64,000 nucleotides of DNA from Aestuariispira insulae (GTDB lineage Bacteria; Pseudomonadota; Alphaproteobacteria; UBA8366; Aestuariispiraceae), in assembly GCF_003385955.1 (NCBI RefSeq), contig NZ_QRDW01000001.1, positions 1,059,854-1,123,853 on the forward strand. The letters are read 5' to 3'. Positions 37,171 to 46,944 of the stretch are shown here, piece by piece. The notes under the pieces were generated by a model. It saw nothing but the letters and a program-made list of their open reading frames with translations. It did not search any database and had not been told where the DNA came from. The translations under genes were made by a program, and so were the position numbers. Every line of letters starts with the position of its first letter. Within the stretch, counting starts at the first letter, position 1.

Positions 37171-37714
37171 GAAGAACGCTTTGGTTCCTCGCACAAGTCA
37201 AAGGGCTGTCTCGCGCACTCAGCCGGGCATTCCGGTCACCCTGGCAAAGCACCTCGACCCGGGCGGAGCGGCATTCGGACACACAGGATATGGGGATCCC
37301 TGGCCCTAAAGACTGAAAAGCGGTGTCAATGTCGACAATATCCAGGAAATCCGGGCCACACAGACGAGGGAGATCGCCTACAACCCAGCACCCTACACCC
37401 CTGGTCTAACCATCCAATCAGAAACCGGTCTGGCTATACCGATCGTGAAAGCAAAAGGCCCAACCTGCTCCGTGAATACACGCAACCATCCCACTTGAAC
37501 CTTTGGACATCCTCTCAAAGACAGAGCAACTTTCCCGCGCTTCGTTCCTGAAGGCATATCTGAACAAAAGCGCCAACCTGGAGTAAAAACACTGCAGAAA
37601 GCAGTATTTCCACCCACCGAAGCCATCTATTCACATTCAAAACCCAGTAATACTGGAATTATATTGAATGATAACTTTGAATTCGGCTTTAACTTGTAAC
37701 AGAAATTTTCACCG

Positions 37715-37823
37715 GAATCGCTTCGGGAGTCGAGTCAAAAGTAATCGAAAAATACAAAAATCTGTGCAAAACTTTTTTACTACCACACAACAGACACACA
37801 TCTTTTCCACAGAATTATCCACA
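37715..37823. other. DnaA-box and GANTC cluster, origin-like sequence
   Basis: GANTC at 37715-37719, 37727-37731 and 37732-37736. DnaA-like boxes: TGTGCAAAA at 37763-37771 (one mismatch, reverse), TTTTCCACA at 37803-37811 (one mismatch) and TTATCCACA at 37815-37823 (perfect). The surroundings are AT-rich. These are features of an alphaproteobacterial origin, but usual neighbours (hemE, parAB, gidA, dnaA) are absent. Confidence 0.35.
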
Positions 37824-38130
37824 AGTATTTATATGCCAAACAGGAGTATAAAGCCCTAATTTAGTTTTTTTTACTGTGAATGCAGTTATTTCTTGCAGTG
37901 CAACACAAAAGCCCTTTACACGCGACGGGCATTGAGTAGTTTAGGAAACTGCATAAAGGCGGTGCGTAATTCACTAATTGCGACACGCTAAGAAAAGAAA
38001 TGCTTCGGCGCGGAAAACTATCTCGCGATCATTTTCGTATCCCCGGTATCAAAACCGGCGGCGTTGAAAATGGTAAAGGACAAGGACTAATGGCGGACAC
38101 ATCCGCTTGTTGCGTATCTAAGGGGCGGTC

Positions 38131-38514
38131 ATGAGCGCAAAAAACAGACCTCTATCCCCGCATCTGCAAGTCTATCGCTGGCAATGGACGATGGCCTACT
38201 CGATTCTGCATCGGGCCACGGGCGTTGCTTTGTCGGTCGGCGCACTGTTTCTGGTGTGCTGGCTGGTGGCGCTGGCAGGCGGAGCGGCGGAGTTTACACT
38301 CGTACAGGATTTCTCGGCTTCCATCATCGGCAAGATCATGCTGCTGGGCTGGACCTGGTCACTCTTTTATCATCTGGCGAACGGTATCCGGCACATGGTG
38401 TGGGACAGCGGTCGCTGGCTGGAGCTGAAGCCGGCTGAACTGTCCGGCCATATTTCGCTGGCCTCATCGGTGGTGCTGACACTGCTGGTGTGGGTCCTGG
38501 CTTATTCATCCTGA
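38131..38514 (+). CDS. sdhC: Succinate dehydrogenase cytochrome b556 subunit
   Basis: Membrane anchor of complex II, 127 residues, three helices. NRPLSPHLQVYRW and SILHRATGVAL near the N-terminus contain the conserved Ser/Arg of the quinone site. The haem ligand His is in SLFYHLANGIRHMVWD. A strong AAGGGG ribosome site precedes the ATG. First gene of the sdhCDAB operon. Confidence 0.95.
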   Translation: MSAKNRPLSPHLQVYRWQWTMAYSILHRATGVALSVGALFLVCWLVALAGGAAEFTLVQDFSASIIGKIMLLGWTWSLFYHLANGIRHMVWDSGRWLELKPAELSGHISLASSVVLTLLVWVLAYSS

Positions 38515-38530
38515 TCGGGAGGCAGATATC

Positions 38531-38911
38531 ATGACATTGAGAACGCCGCTCGCCCAGGTCCGTGGCCTGGGCTCTGCCAAAGAAGGGGTTCACCACTGGT
38601 GGCTTCAGCGCCTTTCGGGTGCCGCCCTGGTGCCGCTGACCCTCTGGTTCATTTTTTCCATCGCCGGGATGTCCGGTGCCGATCATGCGGCCTTTGCCGC
38701 CTGGGCGGCCGATCCCTTCAACGCTGTGCTGCTGATCCTGTTGGTCGCAGCCACCTTCCAGCATGTCCATCTGGGCCTGCAGGTCGTGATCGAGGACTAT
38801 ATTCATGGCGGCGCGGCCAAACTGATCCTGCTGGTCGGTTCAAAATTCGGCTGCTTCATCCTGGCGACTGCGGGGATCTTCGCGATTCTCAAGGTTGCTT
38901 TCGGAGGATAA
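38531..38911 (+). CDS. sdhD: Succinate dehydrogenase hydrophobic anchor subunit
   Basis: 126-residue second anchor of complex II with three helices. VRGLGSAKEGVHHWWLQRLSG and the helix containing TFQHVHLGLQVVIEDYIH (haem-ligand His region and conserved Asp-Tyr) are typical. Sixteen bases after sdhC with GGGAGG before the start. Confidence 0.94.
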   Translation: MTLRTPLAQVRGLGSAKEGVHHWWLQRLSGAALVPLTLWFIFSIAGMSGADHAAFAAWAADPFNAVLLILLVAATFQHVHLGLQVVIEDYIHGGAAKLILLVGSKFGCFILATAGIFAILKVAFGG

Positions 38912-38917
38912 CAGATA

Positions 38918-40711
38918 ATGAGCGAATCCTATTCCATCATTGACCACACTTATGATGTTGTGGTCGTCGGTGCCGGTGGCGCCGGCCTGCGGGCGACCTT
39001 TGGCCTTGCCGAAGCAGGCTTGAAGACCGCCTGCATCACCAAAGTCTTTCCGACCCGCAGCCATACCGTGGCCGCCCAGGGCGGTATCTCCGCCTCACTG
39101 GGCAATATGGGCCCGGATGACTGGCGCTGGCATATGTATGACACCATCAAAGGGTCTGATTGGCTCGGCGACCAGGATGCCATTGAATATATGGTGCGCG
39201 AAGCCGTTCCTGCCGTCATTGAACTGGAACATTACGGCGTCCCCTTCAGCCGCACCGAAGAGGGCAAGATTTACCAGCGCCCGTTTGGCGGTATGACCAC
39301 CCAGTTTGGCGAAGGCCCCCCGGCCCAGCGCACCTGCGCGGCAGCCGACCGGACCGGGCATGCCATGCTGCACACCCTTTACCAGCAGGCTCTGAAAAAC
39401 CAGGCGGAATTCTATATCGAATATTTCGCGCTGGATCTGATCATGAATGACGAAGGTGCCTGTGTCGGCGTCATGGCCTGGAATCTGGATGATGGCACCA
39501 TTCACCGGTTCCGCGCCCAGAAAGTGATCCTGGCCACCGGCGGTTATGGCCGGGCCTATTTCTCGGCAACCTCTGCCCATACCTGCACCGGTGACGGTGG
39601 CGGCATGGTGTTGAGGGCCGGCCTGCCGGCCCAGGATCTGGAATTTGTCCAGTTCCACCCGACCGGCATCTATGGCGCGGGCTGCCTGATCACCGAGGGT
39701 GTCCGCGGCGAAGGTGGTTATCTGACCAACTCGGAAGGCGAACGTTTCATGGAACGTTATGCGCCCTCTGCAAAAGACCTGGCCAGCCGCGATGTGGTCA
39801 GCCGGTCCATGACCATGGAGATTAACGAAGGCCGTGGCGTCGGTGCGGAAGGCGATCATATCCATCTGCATATCGAACATCTGGATCCCAGCCTGATCGA
39901 CGAACGCCTGCCTGGCATCGCCGAGTCCGCCCGGATCTTTGCCGGTGTTGATGTAACCAAGGAGCCGATCCCGGTCATCCCGACCTGTCATTACAATATG
40001 GGTGGCATCCCGACCAATTATCATGGCGAGGTTTTGACCAAGCGCGATGGTGATCCGGATGCGGTCGTGCCTGGTCTGATGGCGGTTGGCGAAGCGGCCT
40101 GTGTGTCGGTCCATGGCGCAAACCGCCTTGGTTCCAACTCCCTGCTGGATCTTGTTGTGTTCGGCCGTGCAGCGGCAATCCGCTGCAAGGATAGCCTGAC
40201 TGCTGGAGCCACCCAGCCGGAACTGCCGAAAGGGGCTGGCGACGAATGCCTGGCACGCCTGGACCGGTTGCGTCATGCGGACGGCGAACATTCAACGGCG
40301 TCCCTGCGCCTGGAAATGCAGAAAGCCATGCAGCAGCATTGCGCGGTCTTCCGGACCGGCGAGAGCATGAATGAAGGCATCGCCAAGCTGAAAGCCACCT
40401 GGGAGAAGAAGGAAAGCATCAAGGTTTCCGACCGCTCCATGATCTGGAACTCTGATCTGGTGGAAACGCTGGAATTGGAGAACCTGATGGCTCAGGCCAT
40501 GGTGACCATCGTTGGCGCGGAAAGCCGCAAGGAATCCCGCGGCGCCCAGGCCCGTGATGATTACCCGGACCGGGATGATGAAAACTGGATGCATCACACC
40601 ATCGCCTGGTGTGACGAGAAGGGCAATGTGAAGCTGGACAAACGTCCGGTCCATATGCAGCCCATGACCAATGACGTCCAGAGCGTTCCGCCCAAGGCAC
40701 GCGTCTATTAA
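38918..40711 (+). CDS. sdhA: Succinate dehydrogenase flavoprotein subunit
   Basis: Catalytic subunit oxidising succinate to fumarate, 597 residues. The FAD-binding Rossmann motif is [20 protein letters not shown]. Covalent flavin attachment is at His in [10 protein letters not shown]. Substrate and proton-relay residues lie in QFHPTGIYG and the [14 protein letters not shown] block, and the C-terminal domain contains [13 protein letters not shown]. It begins six bases after sdhD. Confidence 0.97.
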   Translation: MSESYSIIDHTYDVVVVGAGGAGLRATFGLAEAGLKTACITKVFPTRSHTVAAQGGISASLGNMGPDDWRWHMYDTIKGSDWLGDQDAIEYMVREAVPAVIELEHYGVPFSRTEEGKIYQRPFGGMTTQFGEGPPAQRTCAAADRTGHAMLHTLYQQALKNQAEFYIEYFALDLIMNDEGACVGVMAWNLDDGTIHRFRAQKVILATGGYGRAYFSATSAHTCTGDGGGMVLRAGLPAQDLEFVQFHPTGIYGAGCLITEGVRGEGGYLTNSEGERFMERYAPSAKDLASRDVVSRSMTMEINEGRGVGAEGDHIHLHIEHLDPSLIDERLPGIAESARIFAGVDVTKEPIPVIPTCHYNMGGIPTNYHGEVLTKRDGDPDAVVPGLMAVGEAACVSVHGANRLGSNSLLDLVVFGRAAAIRCKDSLTAGATQPELPKGAGDECLARLDRLRHADGEHSTASLRLEMQKAMQQHCAVFRTGESMNEGIAKLKATWEKKESIKVSDRSMIWNSDLVETLELENLMAQAMVTIVGAESRKESRGAQARDDYPDRDDENWMHHTIAWCDEKGNVKLDKRPVHMQPMTNDVQSVPPKARVY

Positions 40712-40736
40712 GGATCGGGAAGAGGATTTAAGGACA

Positions 40737-41531
40737 ATGGCTGAATTCCGACTGCCCGCAAATTCCAAAATCCGTGAGGGCAAAAAATGGCCCAAAGCGG
40801 AGGGCAAGAACGTTAAAACCTTCAAGATCTACCGCTGGAGCCCGGATTCCGGGGAAACCCCGCAGGTGGATACCTATGAGATCAACCTGGACGAATGCGG
40901 TCCGATGGTGCTGGATGCGCTGATCAAGATCAAAAACGAGATTGATCCCACCCTCACCTTCCGCCGGTCCTGCCGCGAAGGGATCTGCGGATCCTGCGCC
41001 ATGAATATCGGCGACGGCAAAAAGGGCGGCACCAACACGCTCGCCTGCACCAAATATATATCCGACATGGGCAGCGATGTTGTGATCAACCCACTGCCCC
41101 ACATGGAAGTGGTGAAGGATCTGGTCCCGGATTTGAACAAGGCTTATGCCCAGCTGGCCTCGATCGAACCCTGGATGAAAACCCAGACCCCGCCGCCGCC
41201 GGATCAGGAACGCCTGCAATCGCCGGAGGAACGCAAAAAGCTGGATGGGCTTTATGAATGCATCCTGTGCTTCAGCTGCTCCACATCCTGCCCCAGCTAT
41301 TGGTGGAACGGTGACCGGTATCTCGGCCCGGCCGTCCTGCTGCAGGCTTACCGCTGGATCGCGGACAGTCGCGACGAATATACCGGTGAGCGCCTGGATA
41401 ATCTGGAAGATCCGTTCCGGCTGTATCGTTGCCATACAATCATGAACTGCTCCAACACCTGCCCGAAAGGCCTGAACCCGGCCAAGGCGATTGCGGAGAT
41501 CAAGAAACTGATGATTGAACGCCAGGGATAA
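40737..41531 (+). CDS. sdhB: Succinate dehydrogenase iron-sulfur subunit
   Basis: Electron-transfer subunit of 264 residues. Clusters: [2Fe-2S] [12 protein letters not shown] with a later Cys in NTLAC; [4Fe-4S] [12 protein letters not shown]; [3Fe-4S] [14 protein letters not shown]. The start is ATG 40737 after AAGGAC; the frame to 40671 overlaps the end of sdhA in another register. Last gene of the operon. Confidence 0.97.
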   Translation: MAEFRLPANSKIREGKKWPKAEGKNVKTFKIYRWSPDSGETPQVDTYEINLDECGPMVLDALIKIKNEIDPTLTFRRSCREGICGSCAMNIGDGKKGGTNTLACTKYISDMGSDVVINPLPHMEVVKDLVPDLNKAYAQLASIEPWMKTQTPPPPDQERLQSPEERKKLDGLYECILCFSCSTSCPSYWWNGDRYLGPAVLLQAYRWIADSRDEYTGERLDNLEDPFRLYRCHTIMNCSNTCPKGLNPAKAIAEIKKLMIERQG

Positions 41532-41564
41532 CTCGCACTTTTTCCGGCGGGAATATGATCAAAA

Positions 41565-41598
41565 AAGGGGTGGAGCCGTCGGCTTCACCTTTTTTTTT
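41565..41598 (+). terminator. Rho-independent terminator of the sdh operon
   Basis: GGTGGAGCC (41569-41577) and GGCTTCACC (41581-41589) pair with one mismatch around GTC, followed by nine T (41590-41598). Confidence 0.92.
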
Positions 41599-41626
41599 GA
41601 AAGATTCCAAAGAAAAGCCCTAAGCC

Positions 41627-41641
41627 TTAACCGCCAGTTAA
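41627..41641. promoter_or_regulatory. Perfect CtrA motif TTAA-N7-TTAA
   Basis: TTAA at 41627-41630 and TTAA at 41638-41641 flank seven bases (CCGCCAG). This is the full CtrA consensus of alphaproteobacteria. It lies 81 bp upstream of the EAL-domain gene, in range for promoter control. A GANTC site (41603-41607) is close by. No ctrA gene is in the window. Confidence 0.55.
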
Positions 41642-41722
41642 TCTCTTCATGAAATCATTTTTCCGTGAAGGGTTAAGAAGAGATCCTCCCCTATTAACAG
41701 CGGCCAGGCAGATATCACACAG

Positions 41723-43531
41723 ATGATCACCCATGACGATATATGGGAAGAGGCGCGCGTTTCAGCGCTTCATAACCTCCAGCTTCTGGATACCCCAGCA
41801 GAAGCCCGCTTTGACCGGGTCGTTCAATTGGCACGCACGATCTTCCAAGTCCCCATAGCTCTGGTATCCCTGGTTGACAGTGACCGGCAATGGTTCAAAG
41901 CCCATTGCGGGCTGGAAGCGCGGCAGACGCCCCGGAAGGTTTCCTTTTGCAATCATGCCATCAAGACCCCTTCCCAGATTTTTATCGTAGAGAATGCGTT
42001 GGAAGACCCCCGTTTCTGTGACAATCCCCTGGTCTTGGGGCCACCAGACATCCGCTTTTATGCCGGCGCTGTTCTCAGCACGATCGACGGTTTTCCCATC
42101 GGCACCCTGTGCATCATTGACACCAAACCAAGAATATTTGATGAAAATGACCAAACGAAACTGCGCGAAATGGCGGGTTTCATCAGTGCCGAATTGATCA
42201 TGACCCCAGAGACCGAAGCCGGTCGCCAGCTGGCCCGGGTCACCTCCGGCCTGGATCCGGTCACCAGCCTCTATGATTCCGACAGTTTCAAACGCCAACT
42301 GGCCAATCTGCGGGAGGTGATGGATACCAACAGCCAATTCAACCTGATTGCCATTCAATTGCCGTTCTTATTCTCACTGAAACAGCGGTTTAATGTGCAG
42401 ACGGCGGATCTGGTCTTGATCGAACTTTGTTCGCGCATCCAAAAAGAGCTTGCCGCCTATGGCTATGTTGCCGGGCGGATCGGGCCCGACACTTTGGCCT
42501 TTCTAATTTCCGGCGGCACCGCCGTGGAAGAAGGCCTGATGGACCTGATCAATGAAAAGTTGTTGGATCCCGTCTCCACATCCACCGGCCAGATAGCGCC
42601 GAAAGCCAGGGTGGAACTGTTCGAATACCACCCTTATCACCAGGATGCCAACGACCTGATGTTGATGGTCGACAAAGTCTTTTCCCAATCAGAAGAGACG
42701 TATTCCTCGCTTCCCGCTTCGCTGCAGGTCCATTCCGCGCTCAAACTGGCGCGGACCCTGGAACAGGCGATGGCTGAGGGCCAGATCAAGATGTATTACC
42801 AGCCCAAGGTCTGTATCGAGACCGACCGAGTCCGCGGTTTCGAAGCCCTGATCCGCTGGTGGGATGAGGATGGCAGCCCCATCCCGCCCCCCGCCACGAT
42901 CCAGGCGGCGGAAGATAGCGGCCTCTTGGAGGAGCTGACCCTCTGGACACTGAAGGAAACAATGGGCGCATTGCATCGGTGGGTCGAGCGCTTCTCGCCC
43001 CCTGAACCCTTTTCCGTCGCGGTCAATATTCCGCCACGCTTCATTCAATCGGAGCAGTTTGTTGATACCGCGATCGATCTTCGGGAACGTTATGAGCTTC
43101 CTTTCGGCTATCTGGAGTTTGAAATCCTGGAAAACCGCCTGATCAATGATGATCCCATCACCATCCGAAATATCGACCGGTTGGTTGAGGCCGGAATCGA
43201 CCTGGCCGTGGATGATTTCGGCACCGGTTACGGCAGCCTCACCTATCTCTCAAAACTGCCGCTCAAAACTCTTAAAATCGACCGCAGCTTCATCAAAACC
43301 CTCTCCGGGGATCCCACCTCCGATTTCCTGACCCGATCCGTGATCGGGATGGCCCTAAATGCCGATCTCAATGCTGTTGCCGAAGGGGTGGAGACGCTTG
43401 AACAACTGACCCTCCTCAAGGAAATGGGCTGTCAGATCGCCCAAGGGTTCCTTTATGCCCCGGCTGTTTCCGAAGAAGTCGCCACCACCTTCCTGGAACA
43501 TGGCATACAACCAGGCGCCGAAACGTCTTAA
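41723..43531 (+). CDS. GAF - degenerate GGDEF - EAL c-di-GMP phosphodiesterase
   Basis: 602-residue cytoplasmic signalling protein. The GAF domain (about 15-160) has VPIALVSLVDSDRQWFKAHCGL and VSFCNHAI. A GGDEF-type domain (about 175-330) has GPDTLAFL in place of the GGDEF loop, so cyclase activity is not expected. The EAL domain (about 345-595) has GFEALIRW, VNIPPRF, DDFGTGYGSLTYL, LKIDRSFI and AEGVET, the residues expected for c-di-GMP hydrolysis. Predicted role: GAF-gated phosphodiesterase controlling motility/biofilm. A CtrA motif upstream suggests cell-cycle control. Confidence 0.88.
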   Translation: MITHDDIWEEARVSALHNLQLLDTPAEARFDRVVQLARTIFQVPIALVSLVDSDRQWFKAHCGLEARQTPRKVSFCNHAIKTPSQIFIVENALEDPRFCDNPLVLGPPDIRFYAGAVLSTIDGFPIGTLCIIDTKPRIFDENDQTKLREMAGFISAELIMTPETEAGRQLARVTSGLDPVTSLYDSDSFKRQLANLREVMDTNSQFNLIAIQLPFLFSLKQRFNVQTADLVLIELCSRIQKELAAYGYVAGRIGPDTLAFLISGGTAVEEGLMDLINEKLLDPVSTSTGQIAPKARVELFEYHPYHQDANDLMLMVDKVFSQSEETYSSLPASLQVHSALKLARTLEQAMAEGQIKMYYQPKVCIETDRVRGFEALIRWWDEDGSPIPPPATIQAAEDSGLLEELTLWTLKETMGALHRWVERFSPPEPFSVAVNIPPRFIQSEQFVDTAIDLRERYELPFGYLEFEILENRLINDDPITIRNIDRLVEAGIDLAVDDFGTGYGSLTYLSKLPLKTLKIDRSFIKTLSGDPTSDFLTRSVIGMALNADLNAVAEGVETLEQLTLLKEMGCQIAQGFLYAPAVSEEVATTFLEHGIQPGAETS

Positions 43532-43646
43532 AAAACAGCCGGATAAGATCATCCCTGCCATTTCCGTCAAGGATCGCACCGGTTTGGCTCTGTTGCCGCC
43601 GCCATGCAGCGTCTAGCATCGCCGTCCTTTTGCATCAGGGTAAATC

Positions 43647-44264
43647 ATGTACACACCAAAGCATTTCAACGAGCCAAACCGGGATCTGTTGCGGCAGGTC
43701 ATACACGATCATCCTTTCGCGACCCTGGTTACACCAAGCCCCGATCAGGAAGAACCCGTCCAGATCACCCATCTGCCGATGATCCTGGATGGGCAGGATC
43801 GCCTGGTGGGTCATATGGCGCGGATCAATCCCCATTGGAAAATCTTTCCGGACGCCCCCAGCACCGCCATTTTCCATGGTCCCCATGGCTATGTCTCCCC
43901 GACCTGGTACGGTGTGGGAAATCAGGTCCCGACCTGGAACTATCTTTCCGTCCATGTCACCGGCCGGCCGGAGCCCGTCAATACCCTCGGCCAGAGCAGG
44001 GAAATCCTGGATAAGCTGACAGCCATATATGAAGCGGGCCAGGCTTCCCCTTGGTCCACCGAGACCCTGCCGGAAGTTTTCCTATCCGGCATGATGCGCG
44101 GCATTGTGGCCTTTGAAATGACGATCACCGGCTGGCAGGGGAAGTTTAAACTGGGCCAGAACAAGCCGGAAACAGCAAAAGCAAACCTGAAAAAAGCAAT
44201 GGCGCAATCCCCCTTCCCGGACGATCGCGCCATGCTAAATTGGATGGAAAGGCTGGAAGATTGA
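43647..44264 (+). CDS. PaiB-like FMN-binding protein
   Basis: 205-residue protein of the PaiB family (FMN-binding split barrel; Bacillus PaiB is linked to negative regulation). Typical stretches are MYTPKHFNEPNRD, ATLVTP, HLPMILDG, GHMARINPHWK, FHGPHGYVSPTWYG and VPTWNYLSVHVTGRP, then GIVAFEMTITGWQGKFKLGQNK. A flavin-dependent role is more likely than direct DNA binding. GGGTAA precedes the ATG. Converges on ychF with 13 bp between stops. Confidence 0.88.
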   Translation: MYTPKHFNEPNRDLLRQVIHDHPFATLVTPSPDQEEPVQITHLPMILDGQDRLVGHMARINPHWKIFPDAPSTAIFHGPHGYVSPTWYGVGNQVPTWNYLSVHVTGRPEPVNTLGQSREILDKLTAIYEAGQASPWSTETLPEVFLSGMMRGIVAFEMTITGWQGKFKLGQNKPETAKANLKKAMAQSPFPDDRAMLNWMERLED

Positions 44265-44277
44265 TCCAGCCCGCCCC

Positions 44278-45378
44278 TTAAACGTTGAAACGGAAGTGGA
44301 AAACGTCCCCATCCTTGACCAGATAGTCACGCCCTTCCAGACGCATCTTGCCGGCATCCTTTAGCGCCGCTTCGCTGCCAGCCGCTGCATAATCGTCATA
44401 GGCCGCCGTTTCCGCCGCGATGAAGCCGCGCTCAAAATCCGTGTGGATAACACCCGCAGCCTGTGGAGCCTTGGCCCCTTTCTTCACATTCCAGGCCCGG
44501 GCTTCTTTCGGGCCGACGGTGAAGAAGGTGATCTGGTCCAGCAGCTCATAGCCGGCGCGGATCACGCGGGCCAGGCCGGTTTCTTCAAGACCGAGATCGG
44601 CCAGGAATTCCTGTTTTTCCTCTTCATCTTCCAACTGCGCCACTTCCGCTTCAATGGCGGCTGAGATATGAACGCTGCCCGCACCCTGGGCCGCTGCCAT
44701 TTCAGCAACCTTTTGAGAGAGCGCATTGCCGGTGGCCGCATCATCTTCGGAAACATTGCAGATATAGAGAACCGGCTTGGACGTCAGCAATTGCAGGCTG
44801 CGGAACCGCGGGCGCTCTTCTGCGGAGACATCCAGCATCCGGGCAGGCTTGCCGTCCTGTAGCAGTTTCAGAGCCGCTTCCATCAGCTCCATCTCTGCCT
44901 TGGCATCCTTATCACCACCGCGCAGACGCTTGCCCATGTTGGCAATGCGTTTTTCCAGGCTTTCCATGTCGGAAATCATTAATTCGGTTTCGATGGTCTC
45001 TGCGTCCCGGATGGGATCCACCGATCCTTCCACATGTGTAATGTCGCCATCTTCAAAACAGCGCAGCACATGGCAGATGGCATCGACCTCACGGATATTG
45101 CCGAGAAACTGGTTGCCCAGCCCTTCACCTTTGGACGCGCCTTTGACCAGACCGGCAATATCAACAAATTCCAGCTGAGTCGGGATAGTCTTCTGCGAGC
45201 CCGCCAATTCGGCCAGCTTGAACAGGCGCGGATCCGGCACGGAAACCTTACCGGTATTCGGCTCGATCGTGCAGAAGGGATAGTTCGCACTCTCGGCCGC
45301 CTGTGTCTGGGTCAAGGCATTGAACAGGGTGGATTTGCCCACATTCGGCAGGCCGACAATACCACAGTTAAAACCCAT
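44278..45378 (-). CDS. ychF: Redox-regulated ATPase YchF
   Basis: Obg-related P-loop protein binding ATP, associated with ribosomes and oxidative-stress control. 366 residues: P-loop [35 protein letters not shown] (G3), NVSE replacing the NKxD G4 motif, a coiled-coil insert (about 120-200), and a C-terminal TGS-like domain. It is the last gene of rplY-pth-ychF. Confidence 0.96.
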   Translation of the reverse strand: MGFNCGIVGLPNVGKSTLFNALTQTQAAESANYPFCTIEPNTGKVSVPDPRLFKLAELAGSQKTIPTQLEFVDIAGLVKGASKGEGLGNQFLGNIREVDAICHVLRCFEDGDITHVEGSVDPIRDAETIETELMISDMESLEKRIANMGKRLRGGDKDAKAEMELMEAALKLLQDGKPARMLDVSAEERPRFRSLQLLTSKPVLYICNVSEDDAATGNALSQKVAEMAAAQGAGSVHISAAIEAEVAQLEDEEEKQEFLADLGLEETGLARVIRAGYELLDQITFFTVGPKEARAWNVKKGAKAPQAAGVIHTDFERGFIAAETAAYDDYAAAGSEAALKDAGKMRLEGRDYLVKDGDVFHFRFNV

Positions 45379-45432
45379 CTTCTCTTTTCCCTATCTGCAT
45401 CGGCCCGGATCATCCGGCCGGAATAACATTAA

Positions 45433-46152
45433 TCACTTATCCAGCTTTTCGCGCGCCTTGGCAAAGGCTGCTGCGAAGGCCGAAGACATGTCTTTTGCGC
45501 CGCCCGCTTTGTCTGCCGGCTTTTTCGCTGTCGCCGGCACCTGATCCGGTTCTGCTGCCGCTTTTTCACGCTTCTGGTTTTGCGGCGGTTTCAAAATCAG
45601 GCCAATCTTCGACATGAACTGGCTCATGCCATCCACCAGCAAATCCGGAATTGCTTTGGAAACCGCATCAATCATGTTTTCAATTGTCGGCCATTCGGCC
45701 TTGGAAAAATCCCCCAGCACATGGCTGTGGACCTTTGATTTGTCGCCGGGATGGCCGATGCCAATCCGGACCCGCCAATAATCCTTGCCAATATGGGCAT
45801 CGAGCGAGCGCAGGCCGTTATGTCCGCCATGACCGCCGCCCTGTTTGGTTTTGATTTTCCCCACCGCCACATCCAGCTCGTCATAAATGACGGTGACATC
45901 AGCCGGCTCGAGCTTAAAAAAGCGCATCGCTTCGCCAACGGCGCGGCCTGATTCATTCATGTAAGTTGTGGGTTTGATCGCCAGAACCTTTTCGGTTCCG
46001 ATCCGCCCCTCGGCGACAAGCGCCTGAAAGCGCGCTTTCCAGGGGCCAAAGGAATGGCGGCGGACAATCTCGTCCACCGCCATAAAGCCTACATTATGCC
46101 GGTTCTTTTCGTATTTGGGGCCTGGATTGCCCAATCCGACAAGCAACAGCAT
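45433..46152 (-). CDS. pth: Peptidyl-tRNA hydrolase
   Basis: Recycles peptidyl-tRNA. Motifs: LLVGLGNPGPKYEKNRHNVGF (catalytic His), KPTTYMNESG, YDELDVAVGKIKTKQGGGHGGHNGLRSL, RIGIGHPG. The enzyme core ends near residue 190; about 45 further residues (KREKAAAEPDQVPATAKK...) form a charged, low-complexity tail not seen in E. coli Pth but common in alphaproteobacteria. Twelve bases after rplY. Confidence 0.95.
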   Translation of the reverse strand: MLLLVGLGNPGPKYEKNRHNVGFMAVDEIVRRHSFGPWKARFQALVAEGRIGTEKVLAIKPTTYMNESGRAVGEAMRFFKLEPADVTVIYDELDVAVGKIKTKQGGGHGGHNGLRSLDAHIGKDYWRVRIGIGHPGDKSKVHSHVLGDFSKAEWPTIENMIDAVSKAIPDLLVDGMSQFMSKIGLILKPPQNQKREKAAAEPDQVPATAKKPADKAGGAKDMSSAFAAAFAKAREKLDK

Positions 46153-46164
46153 CGATCTGACTTT

Positions 46165-46821
46165 TTATTCCTCGGTTGCCTCTTCAGCTGCTTCTTCAGC
46201 TGCAGCTTCTTCAGCACCGTCTTCTTCATCCTCAGAAGCTTCAGCAGAAGCCGTCTTCGGCGGAACAACGTTCACAACAACCGGGTCACGGTCGGTGATC
46301 GCGGACTCAACGCCTTTCGGCAGTTCGATATCGGAGATACGAACCGTGTCGCCGATGGCGATTTTGGTCATATCAAATTCGATCTCGGCCGGGATGTTGC
46401 CTGCGGAGCAGACCAGTTCCAGCTCGTGACGGATCACGTTGATGATGCCGCCTTCTTTCGCGCCAACGCAGTCTTCTTCATTCACGAAAACAACCGGAAC
46501 ATTCACATGAACCTGGGTTTTCGCGGAAACGCGGACAAAGTCCACATGCAACGGCTGGTCGGTGACCGGGTGGAACTGAACATCACGTGCCAGAACCTGC
46601 TCCTTGGAACCGCCTTCAACCTCAATGGTGTAAACGGTGGAGAAGAAATGGCCGCTTTCCAGGCTTTTCCAAATGACCCGCGGGTCCATGGAAATCATGT
46701 TCGGCTCTTTGTTGGCACCATAGACAATGCACGGAACCAGGCCTTCACGGCGCGTGGCCCGAGCTGCCCCCTTACCGGCCCGGTCCCGCTGTTTAGCGGG
46801 GATCGTAGAAGTTTCGCTCAT
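46165..46821 (-). CDS. rplY: 50S ribosomal protein L25, CTC type
   Basis: 5S rRNA-binding protein with the two-domain CTC layout: L25 domain (residues about 1-95, GKGAARATRREGLVPCIVYGANKEP) plus TL5 C-terminal domain (about 100-185), then an acidic tail of repeated Glu/Ala (DEEDGAEEAAAEEAAEEATEE). 218 residues. AGGAG precedes the ATG. First gene of rplY-pth-ychF, with a hairpin in its leader. Confidence 0.95.
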   Translation of the reverse strand: MSETSTIPAKQRDRAGKGAARATRREGLVPCIVYGANKEPNMISMDPRVIWKSLESGHFFSTVYTIEVEGGSKEQVLARDVQFHPVTDQPLHVDFVRVSAKTQVHVNVPVVFVNEEDCVGAKEGGIINVIRHELELVCSAGNIPAEIEFDMTKIAIGDTVRISDIELPKGVESAITDRDPVVVNVVPPKTASAEASEDEEDGAEEAAAEEAAEEATEE

Positions 46822-46849
46822 TTTAAGCTCCTAATTTTGGTATCAAACC

Positions 46850-46875
46850 GAGGTGACCTCCAGGGGTGTCACCTC
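46850..46875 (-). promoter_or_regulatory. Perfect hairpin in the rplY leader
   Basis: GAGGTGAC (46850-46857) and GTCACCTC (46868-46875) are exact 8-bp arms, 29 bp upstream of rplY on its transcript. No T tract, so a leader structure (autoregulation or mRNA processing) is more likely than termination of prs. Confidence 0.45.
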
Positions 46876-46944
46876 ATCAAAACGGCAGGGCCCCGATCTT
46901 GTTCAGATCAGAGCCTCTCACCGAATTCGCGCGCCTCTATACAC

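Larger units (their letters stand above)
37012..38130. other. Long non-coding stretch upstream of sdhC
   Basis: 1119 bp without a credible gene. The left part (to about 37640) is moderately GC-rich and holds an inverted-repeat element (37082-37170); short frames there have odd composition. The right part (about 37640-38000) is visibly AT-rich and contains three DnaA-like boxes and three GANTC sites. The sdh promoter must lie in the last 250 bp; I could not place it with confidence. Possible decayed gene on the left: frames of about 50-60 codons exist in different registers but I recognise none. Confidence 0.65.

Noticed and set aside
37111-37551. 146-codon plus-strand frame in the sdhC upstream region
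   Set aside because: TTG start without ribosome site, Ser/Arg/His/Pro-rich product with no hydrophobic core; overlaps the inverted-repeat element.
37393-37626. 77-codon minus-strand frame upstream of the PAS gene
   Set aside because: Looks slightly protein-like but no ribosome site, no family and atypical Cys/Trp content; not supported.
39095-40291. 398-codon minus-strand frame inside sdhA
   Set aside because: Antisense to sdhA, no ribosome site and no recognisable motifs.
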